From Erythrocercus mccallii (taxonomy: Eukaryota > Chordata > Aves > Passeriformes > Dicruridae): a stretch of DNA of 64,000 nt. Location of the stretch: assembly GCA_013397435.1 (NCBI GenBank), contig VZRG01002013.1:62725-126724 (forward strand), in the 5' to 3' direction. Both the position numbers and the translations under genes were made by a program. The notes beneath the pieces are model-generated. The model was given only the letters and a program-made list of their open reading frames with translations. It was not told the DNA's origin and made no database searches. Each line of letters starts with the position of its first letter. Position 1 is the stretch's first letter. Shown one piece after another: positions 47,311 through 59,500 of the stretch.

Positions 47311-48498
47311 CACACTTCTGCAGAGACTTCTTTCCCGAAATCAAAGCTAAACATTTGCATTTATGATTTGTACCATTGCTAGGCCAGTGTTTAAAGATGG
47401 TGTTTTGCTGTGCACACATCATATTTGTGGGACAGAATTGAGCTTTCAGTTATAGCATCTTTCTTTCTTCATGTTGTACATACCAGTCTGGTTCTAATCC
47501 TCTTAGCACAGCAGAAGGTTACAGGACAGTGAACAGTTTCAAAAATGTGAATGCTCTTTAACGATTCTGTCCAAAGTCCTTTCAATGGATCAGGCCTTAA
47601 AAATTACTGGCAATCAGACCAAGCCAGATTTTTTGAAACTAGTAGAATGGCCATTCTAGCAAAAGCCCCTGTCTCTCTGTATTTACAGACAAGATTACAC
47701 AGATTACACTGGCACCTATGTGTTTTCCAAGTTAAATCAGTTAAGGATAAATTTAGTCAGTGTTTGTTCACTTGCTGGCACGGTTTCCCAGACCACCTGG
47801 CCCAGTGACATCTAGGAATGTAAAGATAAACACTTTAATCTTCTCCAATGATACTCATAAAACCACATCCACAGTTAAAAAGTGACCTCACACAGAGGCA
47901 AACCAAACTGGCCAATTCCTGACTCCAAGTAGTTTCCCTGATGTGGAGCAGCTGTATGAAGGCACTTTGAGGCTGGCTCTGCAGCGCTTTAGGTGTGCTA
48001 AGCACTGTGTGTGAGTGAACACAAGTCCCAAAGCATCATTGCCAGGCAAGTAGTGATTGTTCCTCTTTCAATGATAGGGAAATTGAGATTATACTTGGTC
48101 TGTGAAAGTGTCTTCTGTTAGGACAACACATTTATTATTGAGGACCGTACCTATCTGATAACTCTGAATCCCCTCAGTGTTGTCAGGAACAAATAGCCAG
48201 GCATTTGGAGAACTTGTGTCCAGGAGATCCCCAGGAGCTTCCTAGGAGAGCTGTCACAAAGAAGTTTTGGGGATGTGTGTTCCTTTAGTGTTGTCTTGGG
48301 ATGTAACTGACAGGAGCATGCACATCAGGCAGTGGGTGTGGATGAGATTCCCCTTCCCACTTAACATGTCTCTACCTGCTGTGTCCTGGCCAGCCTGAGA
48401 GCCATGGTTTGGCCCAGATCTCCCTAATTGACACATGGAGGGAAAGGCATTTTGCACACAAAACTTTGGGGCTGGTCTCAATGGCTTAAGTATATGAA

Positions 48499-48504
48499 AA
48501 TAAA
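48499..48504 (+). terminator. Polyadenylation signal AATAAA, proximal candidate
   Basis: A canonical hexamer 1.19 kb after the PLEKHO2 stop, within GAAAATAAAAATG. A moderately G-rich stretch follows (GGAAGGGTCTGAGG). It may give a shorter 3' UTR isoform. Confidence 0.4.
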
Positions 48505-50510
48505 AATGCATTGCTACGGAAGGGTCTGAGGAAGGCATTGCAGAAGGCTCCAGCACAATTCCCACAGCCTCCACTGTCCACCACAGTTCCTGTGGTCTTC
48601 AGTGATTACAGCAGTGGCAAAATCGTGTGTTGGCACTGGTACTGTACAGCTCCATACCTGAGCTGGGTCCTCTCTTCTGTTCTCTATAATTGCTTTATGG
48701 AGAGTCATGTGACATCCCAGAGGGCTTCTCCTTTGCTTGAGCCACGCTCTGGAAACATGGAAAATGGCAATCCTCCCCAGTCTGGTTTTAAGGAGTGACA
48801 TGCTACCTAAACTCATTACTCGTGTTTGCCAGCACTTTGTTCTTAGCTCATCATTTCTTTTTCTCTTAATTTCCCAGGTCCCACAAGCCTGCAGGGGGCT
48901 GCAGACACCACCCACAGAGCAGTAAAGTTTCATCTGAGCCTCCTCTTAGGCTAGGCATAGGTACTGAGCACAGAAAGGTTGGCTTTGGGCTTCCAAATAA
49001 CCCTGGTTTCCACCACCTGGAGCCAGCAAGACAGATAGTGACCATAACTGATGCTTCTGCCTCTTTTAATTAAACTAGCCTTGGTTTTGGTAATGAGTCC
49101 CCCTCTCAAGAAAGCCATAGATGTTGTATGAAAGTTCACTTGTTATTCTGTCACATGGAAAGTTCTACATGGTCAAACACTCAGGGCTCAGGTGCCAAAA
49201 AGCTTTGCTTTGAGACAAGAAGTTTCCAACATCCTAAGCCCACCCCAAGGTACACAGCCTGAAGCAAACTCTGGACCTTTGCCATTTGCTGCTGTGGGTT
49301 CAATATGAACTACGGATCATGTTCACCTTTCCAGACACACTTAGGACAAGGGCTAAGAACACAGACAATATTCAGTGCCTATCTGCTATCTAAATGTATT
49401 TTTCTGCATGTGCACTTTTGTTTACCGAACACTGTGTGGTATGAATGTGAGCTCTCAGAACCTGGTGTGCACTGGAAGTCGAGAGACATCAGCTCCAGAG
49501 AGCAGGCAGGCTTTTGCAAGATGCAGTTCTATAACAATAGATAGATGGGGGGAAACCCAGTTCACACTAACAGGAGTATACACAAATCAGGGCAAACTCT
49601 GGGTACAGGTTCATATCCCAAAACTGAAGCCAATCCTAAACTTCAGGACAGGCAAATCAAAGCCTGGTACTGAAATCCAGGAGAATGACAACAGCTTATG
49701 GGGTAGCTGAGTCCCCTAATTTATACACAAATGCTTTTGCTCTCCACAGTGTTTTCTTGTGGCGGTGTGTTCTGTGGATACTCGTCTGGCAAAGCGCTGG
49801 TGAAAATACCTAGACATCCCTTTCTGTAATAGCCAAACCTACAGGATGTGCTTATATTTTACTGTATATTTTTATATTATACTCAATATTCTAATGAGTA
49901 AATGTCTGACATTTTACTGAATAGCCATCGGTAGGAATCCTAACAGATAAATACCCTCTACCTGTTAGGAAGTGGGCAAATTAAATCATTTTACAACCTA
50001 CAGCTAATTACTGTATATGCTGTACTAACAGATCTTACTAGATTTGTATTATGTCTTGTAAATAGGTATAACTTAAGTGGAATCTCTGTATCACCCAGTA
50101 ACTTTACTGATGCAAATGCTATGTTAGAGACTCTTGGTTTTAACTATTTTTTCTAATAGGTTTAGCAGTTTCATCCTAAAACATCCAGCCTTCTATGGCA
50201 ACTCCCATCTTAGCATACATCCTGCCACCATGCACTTTTTTTTTAATCTTCCTTTAAACATGCATTTAAACTTGCATTTAATTCCTGGCTGCACTAAGGC
50301 TTGGGAGTTTTGTGCCTGAAAACCCTCTGGGCTTGGAGTGCTGGAGTGTGAGTCTGTGTTTTGGGCTGTGCCACCAGTTTACATGTCTGTGACAGGAAGG
50401 AAGTGAGTTTGCAAGTGAGCAAGTGTGGATGACGATCTGAAAAGCAGCTGCTGCAGCCTGTGGAAAGGCAGCACTTTGTCTCCTGCTTGTAAAGAGCTTT
50501 GAGATTTGGC

Positions 50511-50516
50511 AATAAA
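50511..50516 (+). terminator. Polyadenylation signal AATAAA, distal candidate
   Basis: A canonical hexamer in GGCAATAAAATTTGG, followed 25-45 bases later by a GT-rich element (CTGGTGTTTCAGAGTCATTTTG). The hexamer-plus-GU-rich arrangement makes it the best candidate for the main PLEKHO2 3' end. Confidence 0.6.
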
Positions 50517-50559
50517 ATTTGGCAATCCTTTTAAAAATCTGGTGTTTCAGAGTCATTTT

Positions 50560-53500
50560 GTCCTAAAATGGAGCAAGGAAATGCCACCAGAAGCAGCACA
50601 TTAAGGCTTTGCTCTGGAGAAGGGAACGCTGCACAGGCTGTGGTCAGGCTGAGCAGAGCTTGGTGCTGTGCTAACCACAAGTCAGGAGGAAGGAGAAACA
50701 CTGGGGGCTGCAGCTGGCACAGAGCTGGAGCTGCTGCTGTACACAGGGCAGTTCCTGTCTCATCCCTGCCTGCCAGCTTGGCTGCCCTGGCCAGAAAGCA
50801 TGGCTGAGGCCAGGATTTCCTTGGAAAGCAGTGGGGAGCATCACCTCACCAAGTGCAATCTCCAGCAGAGCTGGCTGGGCTGCTCTTAACTCCTGGTGTC
50901 TACAGAATGTGGAGCCCACTCAGCACTCGCTCCCTTGGTGGGGAGCCACACCAGAGCCTTGTTCCTCTGCCCAGATGCCAGGAAGCTGCAGCACAAGAAG
51001 GGAGTGGTATCACAGTGCCTGCTTCCCTTCGGCAATAACAGGTCAGAAATTGGTCAAAAGTAGGTAGGAAGTAGGTTCAAAAGTTACAAGGAAGCAGGGA
51101 AAAGAGTGCAAGTGTACATGCCATCCTTTTGCACAATAAGAACATTAATTTGGCTAAAAAACTGTGGTTAGCAAACCCTCTAACCCCTTGCTGGGAAGGA
51201 GGCTGTTCCTCAAAGGAACCTCCAAAACATAGGATGATTTCTACAGATAAGCTGCAGAGAAAAGCACTCTTGTCTTCTCTCATTAAGAAAACACACAACA
51301 CATTTTTGACTGAGATTGGTGTTGATAAGGAAGGGAAATATCTAGCACTATGTGAAACAATAAAAAATGTAAAAAAATGCAAAAGAAAACATGCATACTA
51401 TTGGAATATGAATAATTTGCCTGACTTGCTCTTAGTTCAATGGATAATTATGGTTTACTAGTTTGAAGGGACTGTCTTGTGCAATAGGCTCTGAAATAGA
51501 CAATGCAGGTCCTAGATTCCTTACTGTGATCCTACAGAACTCAATAATTTGCAACTGAAAAGGAGCAGAAAGATCTGTTCCAGTCCCAGGGGGCCAAAAG
51601 ATTTACTACAGCCTGAGCTAGCCCACACTGATGACTAATTATTCTTGCTATTAAAAAATGCGTGTTTTAGCTTAACCATGAGTCATCAAGAGTGAAGCTC
51701 TCCAACATTTCCCCTTTCCAGTTTAAGAGAAAACTTGTAGACATGAAAGGTACTCACAGTGTTTAGAGAATGAAGATCACTGTTTTGTTATGCTGTGAAA
51801 ATTCACACACTTCAAAAAGCCAGTGCTTAATTTATTCCAGGAAATTTAGTCACTGTGTTCTAGCACCTTACCTCACAGCTACAAGCCACCATATTCCTGT
51901 GATAACCACTGGTAGGTGATGTTTCAAAACATTAACAGACTCAGGGAATTATAAACCTCACAGGCTATTCAGGTCTTTAACCCTGGCTTCCATCTCACTG
52001 AGGAGTTGTGAGATGATATGGTGCGCGTGCAGACCCTGCTCACACCTCCACAGCCTGGCCTGCTCCCCCAAAATGGATCCTCTTCTTCTGCTCCACATTT
52101 CAGTTCTCATCATTCCCTACTTTGCCATCTCATGCCCCTTCTCTGCCAGAACAACTGAGCTCTAGAAAGCTCAAAACTGTGTTGACAGAAACTTCCAAAA
52201 GTTTTAGTTGTGCTGCTGCCAAGAAAATCCTTACTCCCACCGTCATCAGATTTACAATCCAGTTTCTACATCCCCTGCATCTACAATCCCCATTTTTACA
52301 TTTCCTATTTCCACCCGATGCCCATGAAGGACATTTGTGCTTCAGAACATGGGCATTCTTGAAATGAATTTTAAAATTACTAGCTCAAAATAAATGAATT
52401 AAAGGCATCAAAATATTCAAAGCTAGAACTACCTCTCTTGGTGGTTCTTTTATAGTGTCTTCTGGTACAAAGACCTAAAGGTGTTTTGTAGCCATGAATT
52501 AATTTTGCCTTGTTTGCCTTGTTCGTGCACCCACGAGAGATGACGGAGCTTCTCACCCTGCAGAATGAAGGCAAAGGCACAGAGCATTGAAGAGGTGGGC
52601 TCCAAACCCATTCTTCTGCAGCAGATACTTTTATTTTTAGTGGGTGAACTAGTGACATTTTGCAATAAACATTGGATAACCAGAATATCAGATGACCACA
52701 TGAAGTGCCTCAAAACCCAGAAAAAAACAAACAAAAAAAGCCAATTCAGAGAACTTGTCCTTTGGTGGCTTTTCTAACCCTTAGCAGGGATTGGGATGGA
52801 CATCCAAATCCTGCTTGTTTTGGACAATATGACAGTTAAAGAACTTGTATTCCCAGCCCATAAGTGGATAAGACATACTATGAAAATACTGTATATATCT
52901 ATTATATCTCAGGTATTGTTCATTTAAAACAAGAAATAAGAACTTGAACTATTTTGGAGATGTTCTGGGGGAAAAGACAAAGCCATGTGGAGCAGAGACT
53001 ATGAAGAGAAGAGGTCAGAGGCAGGAAGAGGGCAAGACGTGGGAATGCAATGCCAAGTACTAGCTGTCATTCATGGGTAAGGATATGACATTTATGCAAT
53101 GCAAACAGATTCAAACTCTCCTTCCCCACAGAACTACACAGCAGGGCATATGCAGAAATTAGGATATCTGAATGCTGAAAACTTACTTTCCTTTACCCTT
53201 TGTTGAAACATTTAATTCCCTCTTGGTCTCTAAATAGTTTCAGATGCTTGTGAAATTCTTAACTATATTAATATTTTTCCTTTCCACAAAAACTCTAGTT
53301 TTGGAGGAAAAATATTTTTTCCTTCCAGAGAAACGTGCCTTGCACAGAAAGAAATGTTTCTTAAAGGACAAATTCTAATCTGTTTTAGATACAAGTTATC
53401 TAGCACACCAGCGCACACTGGGATATTTATCACTGAAATAGATAAAACATGAGAAGATCTCCAGAAGTCCAACAGATATGCAAGCCAGCATGACTAACGG

Positions 53501-56500
53501 GGCAAGGATCTGTGCAAACAAAACTGCAAGTTCCTCAGCTATTTCATTTGCAACAAGAAGTGAGTTTTGAAATGCAGGCAAAATCTTCTGGGTTTGTTTA
53601 GACCACATCACCATGACAGCAAAGAACTGCCCAGTTCTTCATGTATTGTACAGCTTTGCAAGACACAGCGGTGAGGGGAAGCTCGAAGGAAAAAACATGG
53701 CCAGATGTCATATGGGAGATCACAGGAGATACCCCAGCCCGTGGATAACATTTCTGTCCAACCACAGAGCTTTCGATAGGCTCTTTCTCTGGAGCAACAC
53801 TGAATTTTCAACAGTATGGATTGAATTTCCTGAGCAAGGCAAATATATTCCACTTGTTTTCCATAGCCAAGAGCTAATGAACTTGTGAAAGGTCAGCAAT
53901 GCAAACAATAGTCATGTATTCAAAGGGCAGGACTGCTCTCAGCTTAGCCACACTTCTGCTCTTCCATCCAGGTGGGTTCCAAATCAACCCACCTTTAAGG
54001 GTGGAATCAGGGCCTCATGGGAGCTGCTGGTGAGAAATTTTCTGGCAAAGCATTTTCAGGTCAAAACAGCAATGTAAGGCTGTTATCAGAGGACTGCAGA
54101 TATGGAAAGGTGTGCTGGTTCAGAAACAGGACAAAAATAATTTTGAGAAGTTGACATTTCAAAAGGTGACAGTTTTGCTCTGCAGCTCAAAAATATGATT
54201 TCAACACTGGTTTACAATTTCTTAAGTAACTAACCCAAGCATTTTTTAAAATATGAAATTACATGTTTTGATGGAACTCATGTGATTGCTTCTTGTTTTC
54301 TCACAAAAGTTTTAATTTTTTAAAAATGTTTTTCCTTGCTCTATATAAAGGGGAAAAAAATTAGGCCCTCGGGAAAGCTGAGAAGATGTGAAAACTTCTT
54401 CCGTTTGATCTAGGCAAAGCAGGATTCCTGTCAATTTCATTCAAAATGAGGCACAAGGTTCCAGCCTGGCTCCTCTGCTCCTTCAAAGGGGCATTGTTTC
54501 TTTCTCAGATGATCCAGTCAGGCCACGAGCTGTGGTCCATTTATTTTGTCTCAAGACAACAGTGGCTGCACAGGTGGTTGGTTTTTTAAATGAGAGAAAA
54601 TGCTCACACAATCCCAGTAAATGTGCAGACATCAAAAGGAATCCCTAGAACATCTGTAAGAAGTCTGGTCTCATTCATTGACAAGTTTGCATTCAAGAAT
54701 GTCACGTTCTTCTAGTAAGCTGCTTGTTTGGAATTAAAGTATTTTCAGCACTAAACATAAGAGATGTAGATTTGGGGCCTTGCAGCCAAGGCCACCACTC
54801 CTACAGAATAGAAAGAGCACAGGCTATTCTCTACAGCTCCTGTTCTGCTCATTGAGACAGAGGACAACATCCACAGCAGCCCCATCCTGGTTAGACTTCC
54901 TTCCCGTGGACTGTGAGATGTCAGCAGAACAGAAGGCATTTTCCAGCCTCCAAATCAGGACCCGTGGAGGACCCTTTCCATTCACCACAGTGAATAACAG
55001 CAAATTGAAACGCTGCCACTGCCTACCCCAGTTCCTTGGCATTTAGCAGATACTTGCATTGGCTAATTATCACCAGTCCTGTCCTACCTAGAGCTCCCAA
55101 ATATTGCAACAAACTGCTTTAGGGACGAACAAGCAAACAGGGGTCTGCATATGCCAGAAATACTGTGGGAATAAATAGCATCTGGGTTTAAAGATGTGGA
55201 ATCCACAGATTGGTTCTGCACAAATGCACTGATGAGGAGCGCCAGCCATTGGGTTCTGACCCCAATTTCTAGATCCAGCAAACAACAGAGGCCAACAGAG
55301 TTTAATTATTTTTTTTTTCCAAGCAGTTGGGCACTCAGCTGAGTTCCTGTGGCTGTAACTCAGCTGTGTTACAAGCCATCTCCAGCAAGAAGGCACTGGA
55401 GCAGGAGGTAATTGAGGGTTGGCTCCCAGAGGGAATTTTCCCTTAAAAGGATAACTACATTGTCATGAAGAAACCAGCTCGCTTCCACTGCCCGCAGAGC
55501 TTTTTGCAAACACGGCTGCCAGAGCTGGGGGCGGTGGCAGGTATTAAGAGCAGACAGCCAGGAGCAGCAGGGCTGTGCCTGCTCCCTACTTGCTACGCAA
55601 CTACTCCAGCCTCTCTCAGCCATGCTCTGCCATGAAGGGCAGCATGACATGCAGGCAGCCCCAGGAGGTCACCTCAGTGCCATGTAACAAGAGGCCAACT
55701 CCCATCATCTGCTTGAAGCAAAAAGAAACCCAAGCGAGGGAATGCAATCAAAAAAACCTCACCCTCAGAAGAAGTGTTTGCACCCAAAATGAGCAATATT
55801 TTCAGAGCGGGGCAGGCAGCATGCCAGCTGAAAGCATGCCAAGGAATATTTCCAATTAAATATTTTTCCACCAGAAAATAACCAAAATCCCAGCTTTTAA
55901 TTTGAGAGTTTGTGGAAAAATTCTTATCAAAACTCTAAAGATGGGATCCAGGAGAATGATGAAAGAGCAGAACTCCATGGTGGCCTCCCACCCAGCAGCA
56001 GGCTGCTGAGAAGAGAGAGTCAGATTTAAGGCCAAGTTGCCCTCTGGAAGACTCAGCCTGTTGACTTGAACCTCAGCTTCCCATAATCATGAGAAAACTG
56101 CCTTAGTTCTAACACAGCCCTGGTCCATACCCAGGACACCTCCTTGTCCTCTGGCCAGCCCACCCACCTGGAGCTTTACACTGTGCTCTCCTGTGCATTT
56201 TTACATGGAATGAAGCTGAAATGGGAAAGACTGGGTTTGGCCCAGCTATAGTGGCAGGCACCAATTCCCACCTCACAGCTAAAGCTTCTCTTGAGTGAGG
56301 TTTTCAACTCTGACTCATGCTCCTGCAGCTTCCAGCACAGAATAAGCCACCTATCACACTGCAAGAGAAGGAGCCAGGGCCTGGTGTTTCCCTGCACCCT
56401 GATGAGAGGACAAAATATGTGCAAGTGAGTAACAGCCAGGTCTGAAATGAGCAGAGACTCCTGAGCTGGCAGTGCAACAGAGGCTTACACAGAGTAAAAC

Positions 56501-59500
56501 ACCATCCCTTTCTTTGAGGACTGGCAGCCCACAGAACCCCAAGCAGCTCAAATCCTTCCATTGCAGTGGGGAGTCCAGCCCAGAGAGTGGGTGAGACAGA
56601 TTTCTGGTGACCAACACGTCATTGCTGCTGGAAGCAGGATCTCCTAGCACTGAGCACCTTTAAGAGATAGACCACCAGCAACCTCCTCCAGACCACAAAG
56701 GTCAGCTCAGGAGCTGCAGCAATTCTGCAACTGCTCCCAGTTTTGCCCAGTGGTTGATCCATCCTCTTGCTACCTTTGTGACGTGTCCTGTTGAAACAGT
56801 CCCATTTCAGGAACTCCACAAGCAACCATGGAGATTCAGCACACTTCCTCTTCACTTTAGGGGTAGAAAATTTTATTTTCTAATCAGACTTCTTCTGTAG
56901 AAAGAAGTATTAAAAGCTTCAGCAAGATAAGTGCGTTAGTGTCAATAAACAGAAATTCATCCAGAGAATAACAGCAGAAAGCTGGAGAATTACAGGTGGC
57001 TACAGGCACAGACTGGTTGCCATTTGGCTTTTCCTTTCTATGAGTAACAGCAAGAAAATGAGTCAGACTCTATGGCTGAGTCAGAGTGAATGAATATAAA
57101 CTTGCTTTTCAGACCAAGAGAACTTGGGCAGGTGGAGGAAAAGCTCTGTATAATGTGCTCTGAATAAACACAGCATGGTCCCTCCATGTCTAATTCCTGC
57201 TCCAGGGTTTAGGATCTGCAAGCCTGTCCCAAAGGAAGACCCCGTGGTGGAAATATATGATAAACATATGACAACATCTGCCTTCTGTTTCCTGTTCTGT
57301 GTACAGATTATCTCTCTACAAATAACCCTGTTCTTCTCAAAGAGAAAGCTGGGGTTGTGCTTTAAAAACACTGCTGAGACCAATGACAATTTGAATCAAT
57401 TCATTCTGTACCTCTTCTCAGACCACGTGTACCACCACATCTCAGCACCATCTGCTCGACACCTGAGTGATGTGATTACACATCTGCCTGGGGTTGTTTG
57501 TTCCCTCATCCCTCCTGAGCACTGAAGCCAGAGGCAGGATAAGCAAAGTGTGCTTTCTGCATTCACGTGTGCTCTCTCCACACACAGAATGGAGCTGACG
57601 CCCAGCTGAGCTCCCCCACCTCCTCTCCACTGATGTCATTATTTTCCATGCTGCTTGTTGAGCCCAGCAGTGAAGAAGCCCTGGGAATGTAGAAGCCCAT
57701 GTCAGAGCTGTTCCTGCACTGATCACCAGCAACTCTAGCAGCAGACTTTAAAGGGAAGCCTGGTGGGCTGCAGTAAAGTAAAAATCATCAGGCTACACTT
57801 TGACATCAGCAGAGCTCCTTGTAGAACACATGACTCCAGCTGCTGTCCCAGCCCCCTCCCCCTGCCTCCAATTCCAAAACCATAAAATTACTCATTAGGC
57901 TTGGAACAAAACGCTCTCGGTGCACTTGCGTGTGGCTGGAGGCAGAGGCAGATGTTCTGGGCTCTGGAAGAAAATTGCTGAGAGACAGAAATTGAACACT
58001 TCCAAAGCTGCACTGTGCTTGCCTGCTCCTGTTGGACTCCATGGTTTTCCATGGGGTCAGATTAGAAGGGAGTGATGGCATCACTGAGCAACCCTTTGCT
58101 TCCACTTAGCTTTTATTAAATCCTCAAACACAATTTTCTGTTTCATTTCAAGTTTTGCACTGACTCCTTCAGCGTGGCATAACAGCAGCTCAGGGCTGTG
58201 CCTCTGGAAGAGGGTTTCAGCACTCTGGGTTTATGTTTAAAAGATCCTACATTTCAGATGCACTTTTGTCTTGAAAAGAACAGGGAGAGATTGCCTTTAG
58301 GAGCCAGGCAATCCTCAGAGGCCCAGGAAGCAGAGGATCCTCCCTCTTTTTACACATGCAGTAAAGTGAGAATAAAAACATTGCCTGCAGGCATGTCAGT
58401 GAGGGGATTAGGATTCAGTGTCCTGATTATTGCTTGCTTTATAGGCAGCAGCTCCTACCTCCCATAACCAAACATATGCTCAGTTAATCATCACATTCAA
58501 ACGAGGGAAGGCGGTGACTCCAGCACTGCCATGCCATTTCTCTTCTTATATTCAAGAAAGAGTATTCTGCCTTTAGATCCTTTCCCACTACATTTGCTTT
58601 TGGTCACACAGTAGATGTTTTAAGACCATACTACTGTTACATTCCTGGCTTTGAAAGACCAGGTTCCATAATTCCAGTAAGGCAAACAGTTCAAAGCACA
58701 GAATGACCACTGCGACCTGCTCACCACCATGAGACACAGACTGTCAAACCAGTAATCTCCCAGCTACTTGTCAAACCTGGTACTCAGGCACTAAAAAAGC
58801 CTGAACACAATGGGCTCATATAGACCTCCCTCAGCCAAGCATCATGGAAATAACAAATTTTTTTCTCCTGCAGCTATTTCTAAGGTATCATTCAGGTACA
58901 AAAGATACTGGGGAGGTATTTTTTTGCCTCTCACATATTCCTGCAGGATAGATGTGAGCCCAATTCTCCACAGCTGGAAGAAGAATATATTGAGTTGGAA
59001 GATGTAGTGGACTCATGTCAGTAAGCTCCATATGGAGGTCAGGGATCAACAGGAGTGGCCTGATGGTCAGGAACAACCTCTGCCACAGTGCTAATTACAT
59101 GTAAGCTTCACTTTCAAAGCTACATACAAGCTTAAGATCATTTATCTTTACAAGGGATTTAAAGGCCTATCGGCTTTGGGAAGTGAGAGTGACAGGAGAG
59201 GGAAGTGCCAAATCACCAGCTCAAACTTCCAGTGGCTGTTAATATAGACTGAGCTATCTGTGTCAGCACCATGCAGCACACTGGCAAGGCTTAGTCACCA
59301 ACCCTCTCTGACATCTCTGCCTGGTTCCTTGAGACTTTTTCTTTCCAACAAACAAACAAACCCTTCAGTTTCTCTAACATGATTTCCTCCCAATCCCATA
59401 ATACTGGATTATTCTTAAGCCTAAAGCAAAAAACATCACTTTGTGATTCAGGCTGCTTCCTGAGCTAGGAGCAACAGCTCTGCTGAAATACCCCATTCTG

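Larger units (their letters stand above)
47311..50540 (+). other. PLEKHO2: Probable PLEKHO2 3' UTR
   Basis: Repeat-poor sequence follows the stop codon, increasingly AT-rich towards 49.8-50.3 kb. It contains two exact Pumilio-type octamers (UGUANAUA): TGTACATA at 47475-47482 and TGTAAATA at 50057-50064. Candidate poly-A signals lie at 48499 and 50511. The exact end needs transcript data. Confidence 0.6.

Noticed and set aside
51129..51461. Plus-strand 110-codon Lys/Asn-rich frame
   Set aside because: AT-rich composition explains the residues, it has no domain, and it lies beyond the likely PLEKHO2 poly-A site.
53396..53614. Minus-strand 72-codon frame with a membrane-like segment
   Set aside because: Short, with no recognisable homologue; no supporting exon structure.
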